From: Gammaproteobacteria bacterium
GTDB taxonomy: Bacteria > Pseudomonadota > Gammaproteobacteria > GRL18
DNA length: 8,853 nt
Direction of reading: 5' to 3'
Assembly: GCA_030632625.1 (NCBI GenBank)
Contig: DAOVUK010000095.1
Coordinates: 1-8,853 of the forward strand
A program made the translations under genes and the position numbers. Below the pieces are notes generated by a model that saw nothing but the letters and a program-made list of their open reading frames with translations, searched no databases and had not been told where the DNA came from. Positions 1 to 5,946 of the stretch are shown here, one piece after another; positions within the stretch are counted from its first letter, which is position 1, and every line of letters begins with the position of its first letter.

Positions 1-406
1 AGCAGTAATAGGTTATTACCACTTGGTTAAGAACAAATCAATATCAGAAATTTAGATCTTTACTCAAACTTTTTCAGACACCTGAAATAGCGGGTTTACG
101 CCCTTAGCGACACAGATAGGAGAATGTAATTTTCCGCTTAGGGACGGGTGCAGTAATTGACCATCTAAATGCCCGTTATGATCTATAGAATAAGTGGCTT
201 ATTTATTAAAATCATTCAGCCTTTATATATAGGATCAAATTCCAGGAGTTTTAAATTATCATCTTTAATGATGTGAGTTGCCTCTTCAATAGAAATTTCT
301 TCCAAAAGATAAATTGTGCTTGAATAGGCTCCTACAGGTTTTGCATGTTTCATTTGGCTCATATAGACAACATATTAGAGTAAATAAGTTGAAGGCCTTT
401 ACGATT
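1..406. other. Gene-poor region downstream of tatD
   Basis: No conserved protein is recognisable here in any frame. The region holds one 48-codon minus-strand open frame (216-362, listed separately). It also has a short perfect hairpin at 72-87 (TTTCAG, ACAC loop, CTGAAA) and a wider imperfect inverted repeat, CCCTTAGCG at 101-109 against CGCTTAGGG at 135-143, with one central mismatch. Neither hairpin has a T-run that would make it a convincing terminator. The mixture of small inverted repeats and a stray open frame would suit a decayed mobile element or a degraded gene, but that is inference; no terminal repeats or target duplication are visible. Confidence 0.5.
216..362 (-). CDS. Small open frame, 48 codons, unrecognised; possible gene remnant
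   Basis: The frame runs from an ATG at 360-362 to a TGA at 216-218 and encodes 48 residues starting MSQMKHAKPVGAYSS. A TAA lies in frame five codons upstream of the ATG, so it is not the open end of a longer frame. No Shine-Dalgarno sequence precedes either the first ATG or the second one at codon 4. The middle reads like a beta strand (STIYLLEEI) followed by a helix (IEEATHIIKDDNLKLL), a pattern found in half of a ferredoxin-like fold such as YCII-type domains, but I do not recognise a specific family. It could be a real small protein, the C-terminal stub of a decayed gene, or chance. Confidence 0.22.
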   Translation of the reverse strand: MSQMKHAKPVGAYSSTIYLLEEISIEEATHIIKDDNLKLLEFDPIYKG

Positions 407-1204
407 TTATTTAAAAAACAATCTAAAATAATTTTCCCGGGTGACAGAGGCGATATGTTCAACACTGGTCTGGCGTAATTCGGCCAAAAATTCAGCAATG
501 TAAGCGACATAAGCGGGCTGATTTCTTTTGCCTCTCATCGGTACCGGGGCAAGATAAGGAGCATCTGTTTCAATGAGAATTCGATCATCAGGGACAGCTT
601 TGGCTACTGCCTGTATAGTTTTGGCATTTTTGAAGGTGACAATGCCGGAAAATGAGATATAAAAACCCATCTCCAGCGCTTTTTCAGCGGTTGCCAGATC
701 CTCAACAAAACAATGCATGATACCGCCAATTTTATGGGCATTTTCTTCCTGAAGAATTCTTAAAGTATCTTCCCTGGCATCTCGAGTATGGATAATAAGA
801 GGTTTTCCAGATTGAATTGCTGTTTTTATGTGTGTCCGAAAGCGTTCACGCTGCCAGGCAAAATTTTCACCCAGAGGGTCAGTACCCTCATTCATATAAT
901 AATCAAGACCGGTTTCACCAATAGCAATAACATTTGGATCATCTGCCAACATAGATAATTGTGCAACGGTGATGGTATCTTCCGGGGAATGACAGGGGTG
1001 TAAACCCACAGAAGCAAACACATTAGGGTATGTTTTTGCAGTGTCCAATATTCGTGGAAAGCCCTCTAAATCGACCGCTATACTTAAAATATCAGTGACC
1101 TGATTTTGCTCTGCCAGGGCAATCACATTATCCATATGATCATCAAATTCGGCCAAATCAAGCATATCAAGATGGCAATGGGAATCAACTAAATTGAGTG
1201 ACAT
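407..1204 (-). CDS. tatD: TatD-family metal-dependent DNase
   Basis: This is a 265-residue protein of the TatD/YcfH amidohydrolase-fold family. These are cytoplasmic metal-dependent hydrolases with DNase activity, linked to DNA repair and DNA turnover. The TIM-barrel metal ligands are all in place: the N-terminal SHCHLD motif (His9, His11), GETGLDYY (Glu97), IIHTRDA (His139), MHCF (His164) and ETDAPYLAP (Asp214). The RGKRNQP motif near residues 224-230 is typical of the family, and the length matches its usual size of about 260 residues. An AGAGAA sequence a few bases upstream supports the ATG at 1204. It is the last gene of the fabF-to-tatD cluster, as in E. coli, but a 246-bp gap with a hairpin element separates it from pilZ, so it may have its own promoter. 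Family assignment is firm; the physiological substrate is not. Confidence 0.95.
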   Translation of the reverse strand: MSLNLVDSHCHLDMLDLAEFDDHMDNVIALAEQNQVTDILSIAVDLEGFPRILDTAKTYPNVFASVGLHPCHSPEDTITVAQLSMLADDPNVIAIGETGLDYYMNEGTDPLGENFAWQRERFRTHIKTAIQSGKPLIIHTRDAREDTLRILQEENAHKIGGIMHCFVEDLATAEKALEMGFYISFSGIVTFKNAKTIQAVAKAVPDDRILIETDAPYLAPVPMRGKRNQPAYVAYIAEFLAELRQTSVEHIASVTRENYFRLFFK

Positions 1205-1286
1205 GGTTATTCTCTATGGGTTAAGCATATGGATTGGGTAAGATTAAGAGCAATAATTAACGGCTCTTTATAAAGAATTCAGTAGT

Positions 1287-1413
1287 TATACCCGTGATAC
1301 TTGGAAATGCAGCGAGGCATTTTGACTTAGAGCCGATTGAGTGTATAAGTACTACATGATTGAGGCTTTAAGTTAAAATAACGAAGTCTGCATTTTCAAG
1401 TATCATGGGTATA
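1287..1413. repeat. 127-bp MITE-like palindromic element between pilZ and tatD
   Basis: The outer 25 bases on each side (1287-1311 and 1389-1413) are inverted copies with only two differences. Both ends begin TATACCC when read inward, and the shared core includes TGATACTTG. The complementarity continues inward with more mismatches and a 2-nt gap, to about 1334 on the left and 1364 on the right. The whole element could therefore fold into one long hairpin with a loop of about 29 bases. It has no coding capacity. The terminal TA pairs fit the TA target duplication typical of IS630/Tc1-mariner elements, which makes a non-autonomous derivative of such an element plausible (inference). It lies 37 bp beyond the pilZ stop codon and could act as an RNA hairpin there. 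Confidence 0.75.
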
Positions 1414-1450
1414 GATGGTAAATAAAGATGGCCTGCTTTGAAACAGCCGT

Positions 1451-1804
1451 TTACATAGTATGGGTAGGTCTATCGGATTTCATGGCACCTGCAAGATAAG
1501 TTTCAATCTTTTTTTGTGCCTGACCATTATCCTGATCGCTGAATTGGACTCCAACACCTGCTGCCCGGTTTCCTTGCGAACCCATGGGCGTGATCCAGAC
1601 AATTTTTCCTGCTACGGGCAACTTATCTTTTTCATCAAGCAACGTTAACAACATAAACACTTCATCACCGAGTTTATATTGTTTATTGGTTGGAATAAAT
1701 AAACCACCATTAGCAATAAAAGGCATATACGCTGCATAGAGTGCGTTTTTGTCTTTGATAGAGAGTGATAAAATACTCTGTCTGGCCTGACCAGGTCGCA
1801 TCAT
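1451..1804 (-). CDS. pilZ: PilZ-domain protein, type IV pilus biogenesis
   Basis: This 117-residue single-domain protein closely matches the PilZ protein of type IV pilus assembly, about 118 residues in Pseudomonas. Typical segments are ARQSILSLSIKDKNALYAAY near the start, YMPFIANGGLFIPTN, YKLGDEVFMLLTL, VAGKIVWITP, GNRAAGVGVQF, and the C-terminal KIETYLAGAMKSDRPTHTM. The arginine-rich RxxxR and D/NxSxxG motifs that bind cyclic di-GMP in other PilZ domains are not present. As in the founding PilZ, it probably acts through protein partners (FimX and PilB in studied species) rather than by binding the nucleotide itself. The gene starts with two ATG codons; the first has an AGAG sequence 11 bases upstream. 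The position after holB matches pseudomonads. Its presence implies a pilus system encoded elsewhere. Confidence 0.95.
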   Translation of the reverse strand: MMRPGQARQSILSLSIKDKNALYAAYMPFIANGGLFIPTNKQYKLGDEVFMLLTLLDEKDKLPVAGKIVWITPMGSQGNRAAGVGVQFSDQDNGQAQKKIETYLAGAMKSDRPTHTM

Positions 1805-1863
1805 AATACAAAATACTCTTTCTTTAGATGGCTAAAAGATGTTTAATTTTTGTAGGCTTATGC

Positions 1864-1872
1864 ATATTAGCA
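1864..1872 (-). promoter_or_regulatory. Possible extended -10 element upstream of pilZ
   Basis: On the minus strand the sequence TGCTAATAT gives a good -10 hexamer (TAATAT) preceded by TGn, the extended -10 pattern. It lies about 60 bp upstream of the pilZ start, inside the 122-bp holB-pilZ gap. No convincing -35 hexamer stands at the usual distance. A small inverted repeat (TTAGCA at 1867-1872, TGCTAA at 1878-1883) overlaps it. This is a weak motif-based call. Confidence 0.3.
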
Positions 1873-1926
1873 CAAGATGCTAAAGTATGAAATAACAACA
1901 ATGCTGAATAAATCTCACAAAATTGC

Positions 1927-3051
1927 TTATTGTTTACAATTTTTCCAATCGATAAGTAATTTTTCAAACAGTAGATTAATATTTATCTGCCCTTGAATTT
2001 CATAATATGCTTTATTAATTAAATCAGATAGTTGCAATATTTTTTTTAAGTATAGTCTATTAGATAATTGTTTCAAGGTCTCATATAAGTCAATATTGCT
2101 TATTGTATCCCGTTCACAGTTTTGCGCTAATCTTGCCAGGTCAGACACAATGGAATCAGTCCAGTAGATAACATCATAGGCTGAGATCGGCAATTGCTGA
2201 TTTTTAGATTTAGATTTTGTCAGCTTTATTTTAGTCTGCTTAAAGAAATCTTCTGCAATTCGGACGGGATCAACTGAATCATTCATAATTGATAGCAGCT
2301 TTTTAATTACCGTATTACGCACCTCCAGCTGTTTTCCATGAGACAGCTCTAAAGCAAGCAAAGGAGTACCGGATGCTAATGACAGCAATAATTGAGCATT
2401 TTCTGATGTCCCTTCCTCTGAATTGAATAGTGACGTCTGCAGCAAAGAATCCTCCAGCCATTGCAGTGCAATTTGCTTATCAGGCAAAGCCAGATCAATG
2501 CTTTGACAGCGACTTCTTATGGTTGGTAAAAGAGCCTGTTTTTTGTTTGTCAGTAAAATGATAATGGTATTTGCAACCGGCTCTTCTAAAGTTTTCAATA
2601 AACTATTAGAAGCATTTGGATTCATAGCTTCTGCAGGCTCAATGAGAATAATTTTTTTTCCGCCCAACTGACTGCTTAGAACACTCCATTGAATCAGTTC
2701 ACGGATCGTATCAACCGGAATCACCTTTTTATCTTCAGGTGTGGTGATATGATTAAAATCAGGATGAGTGGCTGAATTAAAGAGTTGACAGGCACGGCAT
2801 GACTGACAGGGTTCAATTTGTCCTGTTTTCGGGTTCTCCTGTGGTGACTGACATAATAAGCCTTTTGCTAAATAGAACGCCAGTTCCTTTTTACCAATAC
2901 CCGCTACACCGGCAAGTAATAAGGCATGTGGAAAATGGTTGATCTCCATCTTATTTGAGAATTTATTTGAATACAGTTTCTGCCAGACAGATGACTGCCA
3001 TGGGAAATAAGCCATTTGTGCATAGTTGGGCATAGTTTGATTATCAGACAT
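1927..3051 (-). CDS. holB: DNA polymerase III subunit delta prime
   Basis: This is the delta-prime subunit of the DNA polymerase III clamp loader, which with delta and tau/gamma loads the sliding clamp. The AAA+ Walker-A-like segment GVAGIGKKE is at residues 48-56. Four cysteines suited to the zinc module follow (Cys67, then CQSCRAC at 82-88). LLKTLEEP is at 151-158 and the SRC motif that carries the arginine finger at 180-182. At 374 residues it is longer than the E. coli protein (334). It lies 63 bp downstream of tmk, the usual pairing. The start is problematic: the ATG at 3051 has no Shine-Dalgarno sequence, whereas a good AGAGG (3098-3102) precedes an ATG at 3089 that is out of frame with holB. 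A 14-bp tandem duplication lies between the two. Internal ATGs at codons 7 and 13 also lack ribosome sites, and residues from about 14 on (AYFPWQ) look like a normal HolB N-terminus. Function is firm, start uncertain. Confidence 0.93.
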   Translation of the reverse strand: MSDNQTMPNYAQMAYFPWQSSVWQKLYSNKFSNKMEINHFPHALLLAGVAGIGKKELAFYLAKGLLCQSPQENPKTGQIEPCQSCRACQLFNSATHPDFNHITTPEDKKVIPVDTIRELIQWSVLSSQLGGKKIILIEPAEAMNPNASNSLLKTLEEPVANTIIILLTNKKQALLPTIRSRCQSIDLALPDKQIALQWLEDSLLQTSLFNSEEGTSENAQLLLSLASGTPLLALELSHGKQLEVRNTVIKKLLSIMNDSVDPVRIAEDFFKQTKIKLTKSKSKNQQLPISAYDVIYWTDSIVSDLARLAQNCERDTISNIDLYETLKQLSNRLYLKKILQLSDLINKAYYEIQGQININLLFEKLLIDWKNCKQ

Positions 3052-3052
3052 T

Positions 3053-3080
3053 GTTTTAGGTACAGTGTTTTAGATACAGT
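3053..3080 (-). repeat. 14-bp tandem duplication at the 5' end of holB
   Basis: Positions 3053-3066 (GTTTTAGGTACAGT, plus strand) and 3067-3080 (GTTTTAGATACAGT) are adjacent copies that differ at one base. They lie between the ATG at 3087-3089, which has a good ribosome-binding site, and the holB ATG at 3049-3051. With both copies the two ATGs are 38 nt apart, out of frame. With one copy they would be 24 nt apart and in frame, with no intervening stop codon. Confidence 0.9.
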
Positions 3081-3086
3081 TTCAGG

Positions 3087-3102
3087 CATATTTGATGCCT
3101 CT
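3087..3102 (-). promoter_or_regulatory. Strong Shine-Dalgarno and ATG, displaced from the holB frame
   Basis: The minus strand reads AGAGG (3098-3102), an 8-nt spacer, then ATG (3087-3089). This is the only good initiation site in the tmk-holB gap. The frame it opens is not holB: it runs 61 codons to 2904, ending inside holB, and resembles no protein I know. The simplest reading is that this was the holB start before the 14-bp duplication. Confidence 0.6.
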
Positions 3103-3114
3103 ATAATATAAAAT

Positions 3115-3738
3115 TTAAGCAGTTAATTTGTCCATTACCTGAATAAGCTGTTTATGAACATATTCAATAGCGGGCTGTGTATTTACAATGTGAAAACGCT
3201 CTGGGTTTTCTCTGGCTAGTTTTAAATAGGATTCTCTGATGCGGTTAAAAAAACCGAGTTGCTCCTGCTCAAAACGATCCGTTTCACCACGTTCACGCAC
3301 CCGTTCCATCCCCAGTTCGACCGGAATATCAAGCAAAATGGTTGCATCGGGTCTTAAGCTGCCTTGAACCCATTGTTCTAATTGAGCGATTTTTTGCCAG
3401 GACAAACCACGACCACCGCCCTGATAGGCATAGCTGGCATCAGTAAAACGATCACTTATCACCCATTTTCCAGATTCAAGAGCAGGGATAATTAATTCAT
3501 TCAGATGCTGAGAACGGGCAGCAAACATTAACAATAATTCAGCATCATCACAAAGGCTGGTATTAGCATTATCAAGCAATAGATCCCGGATTTTTTCAGC
3601 AACCGGAGTCCCGCCCGGTTCACGAGTAGAGATAAATTCTATATTTTTTGAACTCAAATAGTCCTGAACAAAGCGAATATTGGTTGATTTTCCTGAGCCT
3701 TCAGAGCCTTCTATTGTTATAAATTTACCTTTGAACAT
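3115..3738 (-). CDS. tmk: Thymidylate kinase (dTMP kinase)
   Basis: This 207-residue cytoplasmic enzyme phosphorylates dTMP to dTDP with ATP, the committed shared step of dTTP synthesis. The P-loop GSEGSGKST is at residues 11-19. REPGGT (39-44) and the DRF motif (96-98, DRY or DRH in many homologues) belong to the dTMP site, as does YQGGGRG (105-111). The LID segment around RVRERGETDRFE (147-158) has an arginine-containing lid. The length is normal for the family. The ATG at 3738 has a GAG-rich sequence just upstream. It lies 37 bp after mltG and 63 bp before holB, so co-transcription is likely, linking dTTP supply with the replicative polymerase. Nothing looks damaged. Confidence 0.97.
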   Translation of the reverse strand: MFKGKFITIEGSEGSGKSTNIRFVQDYLSSKNIEFISTREPGGTPVAEKIRDLLLDNANTSLCDDAELLLMFAARSQHLNELIIPALESGKWVISDRFTDASYAYQGGGRGLSWQKIAQLEQWVQGSLRPDATILLDIPVELGMERVRERGETDRFEQEQLGFFNRIRESYLKLARENPERFHIVNTQPAIEYVHKQLIQVMDKLTA

Positions 3739-3775
3739 GCTTCAATCTCGATTCCTATATAGATTTTACTATTTG

Positions 3776-4819
3776 TTATTTTTTATTACGTTTTTTATAA
3801 AGAGAGAGGTATTTTTTTACTGCACGATTATGCTCTTTCAAGTTTTTACTAAAAGCATGTCCACCTGATCCATCAGCAACAAAATACAGGCTTTTTCCCT
3901 TATCAGGATGTAATACGGCATGAATCGCTTCACGACCCGGGATAGCAATAGGTGTTGGTGGTAAACGCGAGATCTGATAGGTATTATAGGCCGTTTTTTC
4001 ATTAATATCCTTACGGCGTATATTACCTTTATAACGCTCTCCCATACCATAAATAATAGTCGGATCAGATTGCAGGCGCATTCTTTTATTCATACGACGA
4101 ATAAAAACACCGGCAATTTTGCTGCGTTCACTACTGACACCGGATTCTTTTTCCACAATAGAGGCAAGTATCAAAGCTTCATAAGGTGTTTTAAGTGGTG
4201 TTTTTTTCTCTCTTTTTTGCCATTCTTCAGCAAGCACGCTTTGCATAACATCATAGGAGCGTTTAAGAAACTGAAAATCACTGGTGCCTTTAGGAAAATT
4301 GTAAGTATCCGGGTAAAGCAGCCCTTCAAAATTACTGTATTGACTGTTTAATTTTTTGGCGATATTTGCTTTGGTTTTTATATCAAACGGAGTAGTAAAA
4401 TCCGCAGTTTTTATCAGATTCGGATCTTTTTTAATTTGTTCCAGAGCCTCTTTAACTGTCCAGCCTTCCACAATGGTCAATGAATACTGATTCACTGTGC
4501 CAGAAACAAATAAGGCAAGCACATCCACTGCAGTCATTCCCGGTTTGAGTGAATATTCACCCGCTTTTATTTTGGCAGCCTGCTTAGACAGTCGGGCATA
4601 AAGACGAAAGTATCCAGGCTGCTGAATAACCTTATATTGATAAAGGTTTTCTGCAATATTGCGAACCCGATCCCCTTTATTAACGGTAAAAATCTGTTCA
4701 GACTCAGAGAGAGAGATCGGTGTCTGCAAATAAATTTTATATTCATTCCAATACCAGCCGGCGATAAAAGTACTCACGATAATTAACAGAGCAATCAGTT
4801 TGAAAAATTTTTTTATCAT
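3776..4819 (-). CDS. mltG: Endolytic peptidoglycan transglycosylase MltG (YceG-like)
   Basis: This is a 347-residue inner-membrane protein that cuts nascent glycan strands and is thought to act as a terminase of peptidoglycan polymerisation. An N-terminal membrane segment (about residues 7-23) follows MIKKFFK, leaving the catalytic part in the periplasm. A LysM-like region is at about 43-110 (FTVNKGDRVRNIAENL onward). The YceG catalytic core includes EGLLYPDTY (165-173), ILASIVEKESGV (217-228) with the glutamates of the catalytic motif, LQSDPTIIYGMG (249-260), NTYQISRLPPTPIAIPG (279-295) and the C-terminal LYFVADGSGGHAFSKNL. Length and layout match E. coli YceG (340 residues). Its usual neighbours pabC and tmk flank it. 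The ribosome site is weak (AAGA), and a 74-bp mobile-type element now sits just upstream, between it and pabC. Confidence 0.96.
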   Translation of the reverse strand: MIKKFFKLIALLIIVSTFIAGWYWNEYKIYLQTPISLSESEQIFTVNKGDRVRNIAENLYQYKVIQQPGYFRLYARLSKQAAKIKAGEYSLKPGMTAVDVLALFVSGTVNQYSLTIVEGWTVKEALEQIKKDPNLIKTADFTTPFDIKTKANIAKKLNSQYSNFEGLLYPDTYNFPKGTSDFQFLKRSYDVMQSVLAEEWQKREKKTPLKTPYEALILASIVEKESGVSSERSKIAGVFIRRMNKRMRLQSDPTIIYGMGERYKGNIRRKDINEKTAYNTYQISRLPPTPIAIPGREAIHAVLHPDKGKSLYFVADGSGGHAFSKNLKEHNRAVKKYLSLYKKRNKK

Positions 4820-4824
4820 ATTCA

Positions 4825-4833
4825 GTCTTATTT
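4825..4833. repeat. Left target-site duplication
   Basis: GTCTTATTT is identical to 4908-4916 and abuts the left inverted repeat of the 74-bp element. Confidence 0.85.
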
Positions 4834-4907
4834 GGGTGTAGTTCCTTTGTTACGACACTGACAGTTCTACAATATTAGGCGAATATCGTAGCAAAAGAAC
4901 TACACCC
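4834..4907. mobile_element. 74-bp MITE with 9-bp target duplication between pabC and mltG
   Basis: The ends 4834-4855 and 4886-4907 are 22-bp inverted repeats that match at 20 of 22 positions and begin GGGTGTAGTTC when read inward. The sequence GTCTTATTT occurs directly before the element (4825-4833) and directly after it (4908-4916), a perfect 9-bp target-site duplication. The element has no coding capacity and is presumably mobilised by a transposase encoded elsewhere. Families that make 8-10 bp duplications (for example IS1, IS256, IS1595) are candidates, but I cannot assign one. Removing the element and one duplication copy leaves 12 bp between the pabC stop and the mltG ATG, so the insertion split a tightly packed operon. 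Confidence 0.85.
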
Positions 4908-4916
4908 GTCTTATTT
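4908..4916. repeat. Right target-site duplication
   Basis: GTCTTATTT is identical to 4825-4833 and abuts the right inverted repeat. It overlaps two bases of the pabC stop codon (TAA at 4915-4917), so pabC keeps its native end. Confidence 0.85.
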
Positions 4917-5946
4917 AGATGAAAAGAGCCTCAGGACGGTTGAGCTCTTTATTTATTATTTTTGCCAGTACGGATGCTATTTTTTGTTGACTAGCCCCTA
5001 AATCATACTGCCACTGAACCTCTTCACTCATAGTAATAGAGGCAACTGGCATAACACCAAAAATACTATTAGTAAAAAAAACTTCTGAAGCATTCTCCAG
5101 TTCACTTAAAGGATAATGATTTTCTTCAATAACGATATCCATTTGCTTTGCTAAAGCAAAAATCAACTGCCTTATTGTACCTTGAACACCACAGGTATCA
5201 ATTGCCGGTGTCAATAAACGGCCATTATTGACAAAAAAAAGGTTACTGCTGGTTCCTTCAATGATCAAAGAATCAGTCTTTAAGGGGTAAGTTGAGGGAT
5301 AAGTTAAGGGATAAGTTAAGGGATGAGTTGAGGAATTAGTTAAGGGATTATCAGAGCATGCAAGCATAATCCCCTCAAGATAATGACTATTAGAAAATTC
5401 ATTTCGCCCAAGGATCTGTTCCAGACGATTCAGATGTTTAATTCCCGCCAATGCCGGTTGTTTTGCCAGACAGGTTTGACAAACTATTGCCCGAATTCCG
5501 CAATGATAATCTTCAGCAGCACGTTCAGGCCATGCATGCACGGAAACAATAATCGTTGACTTTTGTGGTTCAGGGTAAAGATAACCCCGACCACCCAGCC
5601 CGCGTGTGACAATAATTTTTATCACTCTATTTGTAGAAATAGAGTTAGAAATAGAGTTAGATATAGAGGTACATAAAGAGTCAGATAACGAGTTTGTTAA
5701 CTGACTGTCCTGATTAATCTTCAAATTAATTTGTTCAAGAAAAAATTGTTGATCAGGTAAATCAATGACAAGTCGCCGGGCTCCTGATAAAAGTCTCTGC
5801 CAATGCAGATCCCAGTTATGCAAAACACCACCAACATAGGCAATTGTTTCAAACAGACCATCACCATAGGCTAAGCCCCGGTCACTGCTGTCAATTTTAT
5901 CGGTTAATTCATAGGCCGATTTATTAACATCCTGCCTTTGCGTCAT
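4915..5946 (-). CDS. pabC: Aminodeoxychorismate lyase with two repeat-expanded loops
   Basis: This is a PLP enzyme of fold type IV that splits 4-amino-4-deoxychorismate into p-aminobenzoate and pyruvate for folate synthesis. Family marks are DRGLAYGDGLFET (22-34), TRGLGGRGY (114-122), GIKHLNRLEQIL (168-179) with Lys170 as the expected PLP lysine, EGTSSNLFFV (230-239) and the GVQGTIRQ stretch (253-260). At 343 residues it is well above the E. coli length of about 270. Most of the excess lies in two low-complexity insertions encoded by 12-bp tandem repeats: about residues 84-106 (Ser/Asn/Ile-rich) and about 201-223 (Thr/Tyr/Pro-rich). Both fall between conserved blocks, so they are probably surface loops and activity is probably kept. 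The start ATG overlaps the pabB stop (ATGA), and no independent Shine-Dalgarno is visible, so translation is probably coupled to pabB. Confidence 0.94.
   Translation of the reverse strand: MTQRQDVNKSAYELTDKIDSSDRGLAYGDGLFETIAYVGGVLHNWDLHWQRLLSGARRLVIDLPDQQFFLEQINLKINQDSQLTNSLSDSLCTSISNSISNSISTNRVIKIIVTRGLGGRGYLYPEPQKSTIIVSVHAWPERAAEDYHCGIRAIVCQTCLAKQPALAGIKHLNRLEQILGRNEFSNSHYLEGIMLACSDNPLTNSSTHPLTYPLTYPSTYPLKTDSLIIEGTSSNLFFVNNGRLLTPAIDTCGVQGTIRQLIFALAKQMDIVIEENHYPLSELENASEVFFTNSIFGVMPVASITMSEEVQWQYDLGASQQKIASVLAKIINKELNRPEALFI
5285..5344 (-). repeat. Five 12-bp tandem repeats in pabC (Thr/Tyr/Pro loop)
   Basis: Five adjacent 12-bp units occur on the plus strand: GGGTAAGTTGAG, GGATAAGTTAAG twice, GGATGAGTTGAG and GAATTAGTTAAG. 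The two central units are identical. In pabC they encode successive tetrapeptides LTNS, STHP, LTYP, LTYP, STYP. The unit length keeps the frame open. Confidence 0.93.
5634..5693 (-). repeat. Five 12-bp tandem repeats in pabC (Ser/Asn/Ile loop)
   Basis: Five adjacent 12-bp units occur on the plus strand: TAGAAATAGAGT twice, then the more diverged TAGATATAGAGG, TACATAAAGAGT and CAGATAACGAGT. They encode a Ser-rich stretch containing SISN repeats between the PabC blocks EQINLKIN and RVIKIIVTRG. Divergence increases toward the pabC 5' end. Confidence 0.9.
5943..5946 (-). other. ATGA overlap of pabB stop and pabC start
   Basis: The minus strand reads ATGA, where ATG (5944-5946) starts pabC and TGA (5943-5945) ends pabB. 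This is a standard arrangement for translational coupling and suits two enzymes that act in succession on the same intermediate. Confidence 0.9.

Noticed and set aside
286..510. 74-codon minus-strand frame overlapping the tatD 3' end
   Set aside because: It largely reads tatD out of frame and then runs into non-coding DNA. No ribosome site and no recognisable domain.
1244..1270. Inverted repeat AAGAGC / GCTCTT upstream of tatD as a terminator
   Set aside because: Only a 6-bp stem with an 11-nt AT-rich loop and no T-run on either strand.
1451..1804. PilZ-domain protein as a cyclic di-GMP receptor
   Set aside because: The RxxxR and D/NxSxxG binding motifs are absent; it matches the non-binding pilus-assembly type.
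2904..3089. 61-codon minus-strand frame with a strong ribosome site overlapping the holB 5' end
   Set aside because: Its protein resembles nothing I know and most of it is holB read in another frame. Better explained as the displaced holB start after the 14-bp duplication.
4070..4351. 93-codon plus-strand open frame inside mltG
   Set aside because: Antisense to the conserved MltG catalytic core, no recognisable domain.
4872..4877. TAATAT inside the 74-bp element (minus strand 4877-4872) as an outward promoter for mltG
   Set aside because: No acceptable -35 hexamer at 16-18 bp and no extended -10, so I do not call it.
5285..5693. Repeats in pabC as a possible CRISPR-like array
   Set aside because: The units are 12 bp, directly adjacent with no spacers, in frame inside a coding gene and not palindromic.
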